This document shows, one piece after another, positions 52,435 through 60,579 of a DNA stretch of 64,000 bases. Source of the stretch: Actinomycetes bacterium (GTDB lineage: Bacteria; Actinomycetota; Coriobacteriia; Coriobacteriales; Eggerthellaceae); assembly GCA_023429565.1 (NCBI GenBank), contig JAEZDJ010000112.1:1-64000 (forward strand), read 5' to 3'. The notes under the pieces are model-generated. The model was not told the origin of the DNA, did not search any database, and saw only the letters and a program-made list of their open reading frames with translations. A program made the translations under genes and the position numbers. Position 1 is the first letter of the stretch. Each line of letters opens with the position of its first letter.

Positions 52435-53415
52435 GTGAGATTCCCCTCCTATCGCCCCCGCCGCATGCGCACGAACGAGACGGTGCGCACCTTCATACGC
52501 GAGGCACCGGCAATCGACGCCGGCAAGCTCATCTATCCCCTGTTCGTCAAGCCGGGACGGGGCTGCAAGGACGAAATAAAGACCATGCCGGGCATCTTCC
52601 AGTTCAGCCCCGACACGGTGCTCGACGAGATAGACGAGGTGTCCGATCTCGGCATCGGCGCCGTCATGCTGTTCGGCCTGCCGGCGCGCAAGGACGCGCG
52701 CGGCAGCGAGGCCTACGACGAGCACGGCATCGTGCAGGAAGCCATCCGCGCCATCAAGGCGCATCGTCCCTCGCTGTACGTGATCACTGACGTGTGTCTG
52801 TGCGAGTACACGGACCACGGCCACTGCGGCCTGCTTGACAAGGCAGGATGCGTGACGAACGACGACACGCTCGAGCTGCTGGCCGCCGAAGCCGTGAGCC
52901 ATGCGCGCGCCGGCGCCGACATGGTTGCGCCCTCGGACATGATGGACGGCCATGTGGCCGCTCTGCGCGGCTCCCTTGACGCGGCCGGCTTTACCGACAC
53001 GCCAATCATGTCGTATTCAGCAAAATACGCGTCCGGTTACTACGGCCCCTTCCGTGAGGCGGCCGATTCAGCTCCCGCCTTTGGCGACAGGCGCGCCTAC
53101 CAAATGGACCCCGCCAACGTCGAGGAGGGGCTGCGAAGGACCGCGCTCGACATAGACGAGGGCGCCGACATGGTGATGGTGAAGCCAGCGCTCGCCTACC
53201 TGGACGTGCTGCGAGCCGTGAAGCGGGAATTCGGCTACCCCACCGTGGCCTACAACGTGAGCGGCGAATACTCGATGGTGAAAGCGGCGGCGCAGGCGGG
53301 AATGATCGACGAGCGGCGCATCGTGATGGAGTCGCTCACCTGCATGACAAGGGCCGGGGCCGACGCCATCATCACCTACCACGCAAAGGAAGTGGCACAA
53401 TGGCTGAAAAGGTAA
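52435..53415 (+). CDS. hemB: Porphobilinogen synthase
   Basis: Condenses two aminolevulinates. The 326-residue protein has the zinc-type cysteine cluster CLCEYTDHGHCG, the Schiff-base lysines in SYSAKYASGYYGPFREAA and MVKPALAYLDV, and the family end YNVSGEYSMVKAAAQAG. It starts with GTG at 52435, three bases after ahbC; an internal ATG (residue 10) would cut the conserved N-terminal RMRTNETVR arm. It overlaps ahbAB by 16 bases. Confidence 0.95.
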   Translation: MRFPSYRPRRMRTNETVRTFIREAPAIDAGKLIYPLFVKPGRGCKDEIKTMPGIFQFSPDTVLDEIDEVSDLGIGAVMLFGLPARKDARGSEAYDEHGIVQEAIRAIKAHRPSLYVITDVCLCEYTDHGHCGLLDKAGCVTNDDTLELLAAEAVSHARAGADMVAPSDMMDGHVAALRGSLDAAGFTDTPIMSYSAKYASGYYGPFREAADSAPAFGDRRAYQMDPANVEEGLRRTALDIDEGADMVMVKPALAYLDVLRAVKREFGYPTVAYNVSGEYSMVKAAAQAGMIDERRIVMESLTCMTRAGADAIITYHAKEVAQWLKR

Positions 53416-54461
53416 CGCTTGACGACCTCGTCCTCTCACGGATCCAGACCGGCTTCCCCCTGTCGTCCCGTCCCTATGATGCGCTGGCCCGCCTGTTTGA
53501 CGTTTCGCCGGAAGCGGTGCAGGCTGCCACGGCGAACCTGCGCGATCGGGGCATCGTCCGCCGTATCGGGGCCACGTTCGACCCTTCCCATCTGGGATAC
53601 GTGTCAACCTTGGCGGCCCTCGCCGCACCGGAGGACCGAATCGAGGCCATCGCCGACATGGTCAATGGCTACGACGAGGTGACGCACAACTACCAGCGTG
53701 ACGACCGCCACAGCCTCTGGTTCACGGTCATCGCACCCTCGCGCCAACGGATCGGCGAGGTGCTGTCCGCCATCGAATCCCAGGCAGCATGCGGCTCCGT
53801 GCTCGACCTGCCCGCCACACGCCTGTTCAAGATCCGCGTGGATTTTCCGGTGGCGGGAATGGACGTCGGCGAGTTCGAGCCGCGCACCATCGTTCCCGCC
53901 AACGTGAGCCCCGCCCGCTTCACGGATGCCGAACGCGCGCTCGTGCGCGCCCTGCAGGGCGACATCGGCATCGGCGCCACCCCCTTTGCGGACCTGGGCG
54001 AGACCGTCGGCATGACCGAGGACGAGGTGCTTGAAACCATGGGGCGGTGGCGCGACGAGGGCATCGTCCGACGCCTGGGCGCCGTGGTGCGGCATCGCAC
54101 GATGGGAATGACGGCCAACGCCATGACCGTGTGGGACGTGCCTGACCGCAACGCGGTGGACGCGGGAGAAGCAATGGCGGCGTTTACGGAAGTCAGTCAC
54201 TGCTACGAGCGCGTGCGGTCGGAAGACTGGCCCCACAACCTGTACGCCATGATACATGGGACAACCCCCGAAGCGTGTCACCAAACCGCGACGCGCATCC
54301 ATGCCGCGCTCGCTTCGCGGGGCATCGCCGTCCCCGATCCGCGTTTGCTGTTTTCCACCAGGGAGTTCAAGAAGACCTCCATGCGCTACTTCACGGAAGA
54401 CGCGACCCACACCGCGCCGGAAGGCGCAAGCCATGCCACGCGACAGGCCGAAAGGAGCTGA
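53400..54461 (+). CDS. ahbAB: Siroheme decarboxylase, fused AhbA-AhbB
   Basis: Decarboxylates siroheme to 12,18-didecarboxysiroheme. AhbA and AhbB are normally two separate AsnC/Lrp-like proteins of about 150-170 residues that form a heterodimer. Here one 353-residue chain holds both: repeat 1 about 1-165 (LSSRPYDALARLFDVSPEAV ... GIVRRIGATFD) and repeat 2 about 172-335 (DIGIGATPFADLGETVGMTEDEV ... GIVRRLGAVVRH). The two share the winged-helix and RxxxFxxR-type pattern. A tail of about 20 residues follows. Neighbours ahbC and hemB support the role over that of a transcription factor. Confidence 0.86.
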   Translation: MAEKVTLDDLVLSRIQTGFPLSSRPYDALARLFDVSPEAVQAATANLRDRGIVRRIGATFDPSHLGYVSTLAALAAPEDRIEAIADMVNGYDEVTHNYQRDDRHSLWFTVIAPSRQRIGEVLSAIESQAACGSVLDLPATRLFKIRVDFPVAGMDVGEFEPRTIVPANVSPARFTDAERALVRALQGDIGIGATPFADLGETVGMTEDEVLETMGRWRDEGIVRRLGAVVRHRTMGMTANAMTVWDVPDRNAVDAGEAMAAFTEVSHCYERVRSEDWPHNLYAMIHGTTPEACHQTATRIHAALASRGIAVPDPRLLFSTREFKKTSMRYFTEDATHTAPEGASHATRQAERS

Positions 54462-54465
54462 CCCC

Positions 54466-55749
54466 ATGAAGCATGCGATGTCAGAGAAGCTGTTCGATGA
54501 GGCACGGCGGTGCATACCCGGAGGAGTCAACTCGCCCGTGCGCGCCTTCGCGAACGTCCATGCCCAACCGGTGTTCTACGAACAGGCTCAAGGCAGCCGG
54601 GTCATCGACGTCGACGGTAACGAGTATGTCGACTTCATCGGCTCATGGGGTCCCATGATTTTAGGACACCGCCCCTCCTGCGTGATGGAGGCGGTGTCAG
54701 GCCAGCTGACCCGGGGAACCTCGTTCGGCGCGCCCTGCGAGGCGGAGGTGCGCCTGGCGCAAAAGATCTGCGAACTGGTGCCCGCAGCCGAGCGGGTGCG
54801 CATGGTGTCCTCGGGCACGGAAGCGACCATGAGCGCCCTGCGCCTTGCGCGCGGCTTCACCGCCCGGCCCCAGTTCGTGAAGTTCGAAGGCAACTACCAT
54901 GGCCACAGCGATGCCTTGTTGGTCAGCGCGGGGTCAGGCATGGCGACGTTCGGCATTCCCGGCACGCCGGGCGTGACCGAGGGCGCAGTGGCCGACACCC
55001 TCACCCTCCCCTACAACGACCTCGCTGCCGTGCAAAAGGCGTTCGAGCGGCATCCGCAGGACATCGCGGCCGTCATCGTGGAGCCCGTCGCGGGAAACAT
55101 GGGCGTAGTGCCCCCATGCGAGGGCTTTTTGCAGGGACTGCGCGACCTGTGCACCCGCTTTGGAGCGCTTTTGATATTCGACGAGGTCATTTGTGGATTT
55201 CGTCTCTCGCTCGGAGGGGCGCAGCAGCTGTTCGGCGTCATCCCCGACCTGTGCTGCTTCGGGAAGATCATCGGCGGCGGCTTTCCCGTGGGAGCCTTCG
55301 CCGGCCGAGCCGACATCATGGACCAGCTGGCCCCGGAGGGTCCCGTCTACCAGGCGGGCACGCTTTCCGGCAATCCCGTGGCCATGGAGGCAGGCCTCGC
55401 CATGCTCCGCGAACTCGAGCGCAACCCCCCTTACGAGCGCCTCGAGCAGCTGGGAAGCCGCATGGAGCAGGGGCTCATGCAAGCCATCGAGGCAACCGGT
55501 GTCGCAGCAACCGTCGCGCGTGCCGGATCGCTGCTCACGCTGTTCTTCTCCGACGCGCCGGTCGATGGGTGGGAAAAGGCCGCAAAGTGCGACGCTGAGG
55601 CGTTCGCCCGCTATTTTCATGGTATGCTTTCACGCGGCTTCCTCATAGCTCCCAGCCAATATGAAGCGCTGTTCCTTTCGGCCGCCCACACGCGCGACGA
55701 TGTCGACAGCTTCGTGCGGGCAGCCCATGAGGCACTCGCAGACGCGTAA
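54466..55749 (+). CDS. hemL: Glutamate-1-semialdehyde 2,1-aminomutase
   Basis: PLP enzyme turning glutamate-1-semialdehyde into aminolevulinate. The 427-residue protein has IPGGVNSPVRAF, GSWGPMILGH, VSSGTEATMSALRLARGFT, IFDEVICGFR and the PLP Lys267 in CFGKIIGGGFPVGAF. The ATG at 54466 follows an AAAGGAG site. Last protein gene of the heme operon; 28 bases later comes the tRNA-Glu-like gene. Confidence 0.95.
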   Translation: MKHAMSEKLFDEARRCIPGGVNSPVRAFANVHAQPVFYEQAQGSRVIDVDGNEYVDFIGSWGPMILGHRPSCVMEAVSGQLTRGTSFGAPCEAEVRLAQKICELVPAAERVRMVSSGTEATMSALRLARGFTARPQFVKFEGNYHGHSDALLVSAGSGMATFGIPGTPGVTEGAVADTLTLPYNDLAAVQKAFERHPQDIAAVIVEPVAGNMGVVPPCEGFLQGLRDLCTRFGALLIFDEVICGFRLSLGGAQQLFGVIPDLCCFGKIIGGGFPVGAFAGRADIMDQLAPEGPVYQAGTLSGNPVAMEAGLAMLRELERNPPYERLEQLGSRMEQGLMQAIEATGVAATVARAGSLLTLFFSDAPVDGWEKAAKCDAEAFARYFHGMLSRGFLIAPSQYEALFLSAAHTRDDVDSFVRAAHEALADA

Positions 55750-55777
55750 GACTGTCATGCGGCCAAAAGCCAAACGC

Positions 55778-55853
55778 GCCCCCTTCGTCTAGCGGCCAAG
55801 GACGCCGGCCGCTCGAGCCGGAGACGGGGATTCGAATTCTTCAGGGGGCACCA
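55778..55853 (+). tRNA. Divergent tRNA-Glu (CUC) with G at position 33, at the end of the heme operon
   Basis: Cloverleaf by eye: acceptor GCCCCCT/AGGGGGC (7 pairs), discriminator A, encoded CCA; D-arm GTCTAGCGG...AGGAC as in the canonical copy at 5458; anticodon stem CCGGC/GCCGG (5 pairs) with loop CGCTCGA, so anticodon CUC but G instead of U at 33 and G at 37; variable loop of four; T-stem GGGGA/TCTTC with two G-U pairs, loop TTCGAAT. Good structure argues against decay; the U33 change would hamper ribosomal decoding but need not block charging or use by glutamyl-tRNA reductase. It lies between hemL and the operon terminator. It could also be an early pseudogene. Confidence 0.75.
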
Positions 55854-55864
55854 CTGATTCACAC

Positions 55865-55894
55865 AAGCGCCTGACGGCCAACGTCGGGCGCTTT
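55865..55894 (+). terminator. Terminator of the heme operon and tRNA
   Basis: AAGCGCCTGACG (55865-55876) pairs with CGTCGGGCGCTT (55882-55893), 12 pairs with one G-T, around a five-base loop, followed by a short TTT. It lies 11 bases after the tRNA CCA end and before the DUF1846 gene, so the tRNA falls inside the heme transcript. Confidence 0.7.
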
Positions 55895-55926
55895 CAGCTG
55901 CATGCAGAAAGGGGCACGGCCAACCC

Positions 55927-57408
55927 ATGCACACCGGATTCAACAACGACAGGTACATCGCGCTCCAAGCAGAGCACATCCGCGAGCGCATCTCCCAATT
56001 CGGCGGCAAGCTCTACCTGGAGTTCGGCGGCAAGCTGTTCGACGACCATCATGCCGAGCGGGTGCTGCCCGGCTTCGAGCCCGATTCCAAGATACGCATG
56101 CTGGAGCAGCTTGTCGACGACGTCGAGATCATCCTCGCAATCAACGCCAGCGACATCGAGAAGAGCAAGCAGCGCGGCGATTTGGGAATCACCTACGACG
56201 AGGAGTCCCTGCGACTCATGGACGCGTTCCGCGGCATGGGCTTCCTGGCGAGCAGCGTGGTCGTCACCCAATACACGGGCCAGCCGGCCGCGGATGCGTT
56301 CCGTCGGAGGCTCGACGCCCTGGGCATCAGGAGCTACCTCCATTATCCCATCGCCGGATACCCCTACGACATCGACCACCTCGTCAGCGACGAGGGCTAT
56401 GGCAAGAATGCCTTCGTCGAGACGACGCGCCCCCTTGTGGTGGTGACGGCCCCCGGACCCGGCAGCGGGAAGATGGCCACCTGCCTGTCACAGCTGTACC
56501 ATGAGCACAAGCACGGCATCGCCGCCGGCTACGCCAAGTATGAGACGTTCCCCATCTGGAACCTCCCCTTGAAGCATCCCGTGAACATCGCCTACGAAGC
56601 GGCGACGGTCGACCTCGACGACGTGAACACCATAGACCCGTTTCACTTGGAGGCCTACGGCGAGACGACCGTCAACTACAATCGGGATGTGGAGATATTT
56701 CCCGTCCTGAAGGCCATGATGGAACGGATAGCGGGAACAAGCCCCTACCGCTCGCCGACGGACATGGGAGTCAACATGGCCGGTCGGGCAATCGCCGACG
56801 AACAGGCCGTGCGCGAGGCCGCATGCGGGGAAATCGTGCGCCGGTACTTCCAGACCGCCGTCGACGTGAAGCGCACCGGCGTCGGGGAAGAGCGCATCGA
56901 GAAACTTGAGCTTCTCATGAACCAAGCAGGGGTGAACGTGAACCTGTCACCCGCCCGCCGTGCCGCCCTGCAGAAGGAGGAGACCACGGGAGGCCCTTCC
57001 GGCGCGATGGTGCTGCCCGACGGCTCAGTGGTGACCGGCAAGACATCGGCCCTGCTCGGTGCTGCATCCTCCTTGCTCATGAACGCCCTCAAGGGCATCG
57101 CGGGAGTCAATGGCGACATCGACGTCATCAGCGACCCCATCATCGAGCCCATCTGCCGCCTCAAGACCGACCAGCTTCACAGCCGCAATCCCCGCCTGCA
57201 CTCTGACGAGACGCTCATCGCGCTCTCCATCAGCTCGGCGACCGATCCGCTGGCCGCCCGCCTGATCGACCACATCGGAGACCTGCAGGGCTGCGATGCG
57301 TTCTTCAGCGTCATCATCTCGTCGACCGACGAACGGCTGTATCGCACCCTCGGCATCAACGTGTGCTGCGAGCCGAAGTACGAGCAGCATCGGTACTACC
57401 ACAAATAG
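55927..57408 (+). CDS. DUF1846 domain protein
   Basis: A 493-residue protein of the DUF1846 family, function not established. It starts GFNNDRYIALQAEHIRERISQFGGKLYLEFGGKLFDDHHAERVLPGFEPDSKIRML and contains VVVTAPGPGSGKMATCLSQLYHE, a P-loop-like GSGKM sequence, as is usual in this family. Its C-terminal half includes ...VLPDGSVVTGKTSALLGAASSLLMNALK. It stands just after the heme operon terminator; a functional link with heme is not implied. Confidence 0.85.
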   Translation: MHTGFNNDRYIALQAEHIRERISQFGGKLYLEFGGKLFDDHHAERVLPGFEPDSKIRMLEQLVDDVEIILAINASDIEKSKQRGDLGITYDEESLRLMDAFRGMGFLASSVVVTQYTGQPAADAFRRRLDALGIRSYLHYPIAGYPYDIDHLVSDEGYGKNAFVETTRPLVVVTAPGPGSGKMATCLSQLYHEHKHGIAAGYAKYETFPIWNLPLKHPVNIAYEAATVDLDDVNTIDPFHLEAYGETTVNYNRDVEIFPVLKAMMERIAGTSPYRSPTDMGVNMAGRAIADEQAVREAACGEIVRRYFQTAVDVKRTGVGEERIEKLELLMNQAGVNVNLSPARRAALQKEETTGGPSGAMVLPDGSVVTGKTSALLGAASSLLMNALKGIAGVNGDIDVISDPIIEPICRLKTDQLHSRNPRLHSDETLIALSISSATDPLAARLIDHIGDLQGCDAFFSVIISSTDERLYRTLGINVCCEPKYEQHRYYHK

Positions 57409-57453
57409 GGGAAGCCGGCGTGCAAAGATACGGGGCAGTCTACCGTGGCGGGG

Positions 57454-58386
57454 CTAGAAGAACACCTTCGCCGCGTGTTCGTAGAAGTCTTCGCATTGAT
57501 AGCGGAGCAGCACGGTGGGTGCGCTCCCCCTGCTGATTCGCACACGTTCGACCGGGCGGTCGAAGGAGAGCAGGTCTCCGTCAACGAACAGCGTCGCATC
57601 ACGGGCGTCGGCATTCTGCGACAGGTCCATCTCCACCACGTCGTTGCTCGACGTCACGATGGCACGCGAATGCAACGTGTGCGGGGCAAGCGGCACCACC
57701 ACCAGCCCGCTGAAGCCAGGAGCCACCAGCGGGCCGCCTGCGGACAGCGCGTACGCCGTGGATCCCGTGGCCGTGGCAACCACCAGCCCGTCGCCCCGCA
57801 TGTCGGCAATGTGGGCATCCGAGATGTCGAGGCCGAAATCGATGATGCGCCCGTTTGCCCCGCGTGTTGCGGTCAGCTCGTTAAGCGCGAAGAAGGTGCG
57901 CCCGGGCACGCCCTCGTCGCCCAGCCCATCGAAGTACCCGTCGCCCTCCTCGCAATCGCCCTCGTCGGAAACGGGAGCGGGATCAACCTCGTCGTCCCCC
58001 TCGCACACCACGTCGATGCGCAGGTTCGTGCGCCGTTCGGCCACCACGTCGCCGGCCAGCGCAGCCGCCACGATGGCCACGACGCCGGCATCGCTGGCAT
58101 TCGCCAAAAAGCCCAGCCGCCCGAAGTTGATGCCCAGAATGGGAACGCCCGAAGTGCCGATCTGGCGGGCCGTGCGCAGGATGGTGCCGTCGCCACCGAG
58201 CACGACCGCCATGTCGACGCCCGAGGCGAGCGCCTTGTTCAATTGCGCATGATCGCACCGTGCCGTAAGTTCGGAGGAATCGACGAGCGTGTATTCCAAG
58301 GACTGCGTGGCCGCATACGCCGCCAACAACAGGGAGGCATCGATGGCCTGCGAGTTGGAGTTATTGCGTACGATGAGAATATGCAT
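57454..58386 (-). CDS. nadK: NAD kinase
   Basis: Phosphorylates NAD to NADP. The 310-residue protein has VVLGGDGTILRTAR, GINFGRLGFLA, LNELTATRG and the TGSTAYALSAGGP catalytic block. An acidic insertion of about 35 residues (DEVDPAPVSDEGDCEEGDG...) lies near residue 145-180, before ALNELTA, and is not in typical NadK. The ATG at 58386 is chosen by homology. It is convergent with the DUF1846 gene and divergent from murJ. Confidence 0.92.
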   Translation of the reverse strand: MHILIVRNNSNSQAIDASLLLAAYAATQSLEYTLVDSSELTARCDHAQLNKALASGVDMAVVLGGDGTILRTARQIGTSGVPILGINFGRLGFLANASDAGVVAIVAAALAGDVVAERRTNLRIDVVCEGDDEVDPAPVSDEGDCEEGDGYFDGLGDEGVPGRTFFALNELTATRGANGRIIDFGLDISDAHIADMRGDGLVVATATGSTAYALSAGGPLVAPGFSGLVVVPLAPHTLHSRAIVTSSNDVVEMDLSQNADARDATLFVDGDLLSFDRPVERVRISRGSAPTVLLRYQCEDFYEHAAKVFF

Positions 58387-58451
58387 GAGGCTCTTCTTTC
58401 CGAGTTTGCTATGATGAGCTATTATATCCAAGCGCGAGGAAGCATCCGTCC

Positions 58452-60461
58452 ATGTCAGACAAGCTCGCACGAGCTCAACATACGCGCGTTTCCAATCCGG
58501 GAGAAACGTCAAAGCTGTACGTCGGAGGACGGCACGCCGGGACGGATCGAACGAGGGACGCCTCGGCGGAAACCAAGCGTCCGGCAGCACGGCATTCTCG
58601 GCAAACCCCTTCCTCCCGCCCGACGGCGGAAGTCGAATCCGCCCCAGTTCCGCAGCCGGCACCCTATCCCCCCAGCGGCGAACAGCCCGAGAAGGGCTTT
58701 GCATCCGGAGCCCATGCGGCACCCAGCCCCTCCGTCGCCCCCAGGCGCTCACGTCCCCTGGCCACCGCCGACCCCGGCTCGACAGCCGACATTCCCATCA
58801 TTGGCAAGCATCTGGGAACCGACAGGACGCTTGTGCGCGCAAGCCGGCCCGAGCCAGAGGACACCGCGACGTCGGTCGGTTTCTCGGCGGCACTCATAAG
58901 CGTGTGCGTCCTGCTTTCCCGCATCACGGGATTCGCCCGCACGTGGGTCATGGCCTTCGCCCTTGGCTCGACGCTGCTCGCCAGTTCCTACCAAGTCGCA
59001 AACAACCTGCCCACCATGCTCTACGAACTGGTGGCTGGCGGCATGCTGGTCACGGCCTTTCTGCCCGTCTACCTCTCCATCAAGAAGAAGCTCGGGCAGG
59101 AGCGATCCAACGAGTACGCCTCGAACCTGCTCACCATCGTCGTGCTGTTCTTGGCGGTGGTCGCAGTGCTCTGCATGGCCTTCCCCTCCGTTATAATCTA
59201 CACGCAGAGCTTCTATTCCGATCAAGCCGAGATGGCTCAATCGGTGTTCTTCTTCCAGTTCTTCGCCATTCAAATCGTATTCTACGGCGCAAGCGCCATC
59301 GTGTCCGGCCTGCTGAACGCAAACCGCGACTACCTCTGGTCATCCATCGCGCCGGTCGCAAACAACGTCATCGTCATTGCAACCTTCCTGCTCTTTGCAG
59401 CAGTGGCGCCGCAAAACCAGGAGCTTGCGCTCTACATCATCGCCATCGGCAATCCGCTCGGGGTGTTCGTGCAGATGGCCATTCAGCTTCCGGCGCTCAA
59501 GCGCAACGGGATACGCATGAGGCCACGGGTGAATTTCCGCGATCCGGCACTGCGGGAGACGCTGTCCATCGGCATTCCGGCCGTGTTCGTCATGCTGTGC
59601 TCGTTCGCCGTCGTGTCGGTGCAGACCGCCGCTTCCTACAGCTTCGCCGACAACGGGCCTTCGGTGCTCTACTACGCTCGCCAGTGGTTCATGCTCCCCT
59701 ATTCCCTTCTGGCCATCCCCATCACCACAGCCATGTTCACCGAACTTGCCGACATGCAGAGCGAAGGCAACGTCGAGGGCGTGAAGCGAGGCATCGTCAG
59801 CGGCACGAGCCAGATCCTGTTTTTCATGGTCCCGTTCGCGCTGTATCTGATCGTGTTCTCCGTCCCCCTCGTGACCGTGTACAATGCCGGCGCCTTCACC
59901 ACCGAAAACGTCGTGAGCATTGCCGGCTATCTTGGCGTGTTCGCCTGCGCGCTGCCGTTCTATGGCGTGAACACCTATCTGCAGAAGATATTCAGCGGCC
60001 TGAGGAAGATGGGCATATTCGCCGGTTTCAACTTTGCAGCCGGTGCGGTGCAGGTCGGCCTGACCATGTTCGCGGCGGCCAATACCGACCGATTTTCCCT
60101 CACGAGCATCGCCGCGGCGGAAATCGTGTTCTATCTGGTGGCCGACATCTGCCTCTTTGCCTACCTGCGCCGACACCTGGGCCCGTTCGGGTTGCGGTCG
60201 ATGGCGAAGGCCTGCGTTTCTGGACTCGTCTTCGGTGGCCTGGGCGCAGCAACCGGCTTTGGCGTGCTGTTCGCCCTCGAAACGTTCGTGGCGCCCCTCT
60301 CAGGCTCCATCGCGCAGGCGTTTGGCTACGTGGTTGCGGGAGGCTTGGCGAGCCTGGCGGTGACCTTCGGCTTGGCCATCAGGCTCCACGTGCCCGAGGC
60401 GGCCTTTGCCGGCACCCTCATAGGCAAGGTGCGCAACCGCTTTGCGCGTTCGAACGCCTGA
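58452..60461 (+). CDS. murJ: Lipid II flippase MurJ with long N-terminal tail
   Basis: Moves lipid II across the membrane. The 669-residue protein has a disordered, Pro/Ser/Arg-rich cytoplasmic tail of about 140 residues, then a MOP-superfamily domain with about 14 membrane helices: ALISVCVLLSRITGFARTWVMAFALGSTLLASSY, NLPTMLYELVAGGMLVTAFLPVYLS and GLLNANRDYLWSSIAPVANN are the MurJ hallmarks. No kinase-like or C-terminal extracellular domain follows, unlike some mycobacterial MurJ. It is divergent from nadK, with about 65 bases between them. Confidence 0.93.
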   Translation: MSDKLARAQHTRVSNPGETSKLYVGGRHAGTDRTRDASAETKRPAARHSRQTPSSRPTAEVESAPVPQPAPYPPSGEQPEKGFASGAHAAPSPSVAPRRSRPLATADPGSTADIPIIGKHLGTDRTLVRASRPEPEDTATSVGFSAALISVCVLLSRITGFARTWVMAFALGSTLLASSYQVANNLPTMLYELVAGGMLVTAFLPVYLSIKKKLGQERSNEYASNLLTIVVLFLAVVAVLCMAFPSVIIYTQSFYSDQAEMAQSVFFFQFFAIQIVFYGASAIVSGLLNANRDYLWSSIAPVANNVIVIATFLLFAAVAPQNQELALYIIAIGNPLGVFVQMAIQLPALKRNGIRMRPRVNFRDPALRETLSIGIPAVFVMLCSFAVVSVQTAASYSFADNGPSVLYYARQWFMLPYSLLAIPITTAMFTELADMQSEGNVEGVKRGIVSGTSQILFFMVPFALYLIVFSVPLVTVYNAGAFTTENVVSIAGYLGVFACALPFYGVNTYLQKIFSGLRKMGIFAGFNFAAGAVQVGLTMFAAANTDRFSLTSIAAAEIVFYLVADICLFAYLRRHLGPFGLRSMAKACVSGLVFGGLGAATGFGVLFALETFVAPLSGSIAQAFGYVVAGGLASLAVTFGLAIRLHVPEAAFAGTLIGKVRNRFARSNA

Positions 60462-60528
60462 CGGGACACCGCATGGATGATGCAGGTGCCTTTCAGATGT
60501 ACCGGTCGAGGAACCTCTGATATATCCT

Positions 60529-60560
60529 CTTTCCCTGTCGGGCATGCCCGACAGGGAAAG
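60529..60560. terminator. 32-bp perfect palindrome between murJ and pdxT
   Basis: Positions 60529-60560 form a perfect palindrome (arms CTTTCCCTGTCGGGCA and its complement). It lies between the convergent ends of murJ and pdxT. The outer CTTT/AAAG gives a short T-stretch, so it may terminate both transcripts. Confidence 0.6.
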
Positions 60561-60579
60561 CCGGCAAAGACCCGAGCGG

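Noticed and set aside
51124..52953. 609-codon open frame on the minus strand
   Set aside because: It is antisense to ahbC and hemB, whose motifs are clear; long shadow frames are common in such GC-rich DNA.
58904..60520. 538-codon frame overlapping murJ
   Set aside because: Arg/His-rich out-of-frame translation of murJ; no domain is recognisable.
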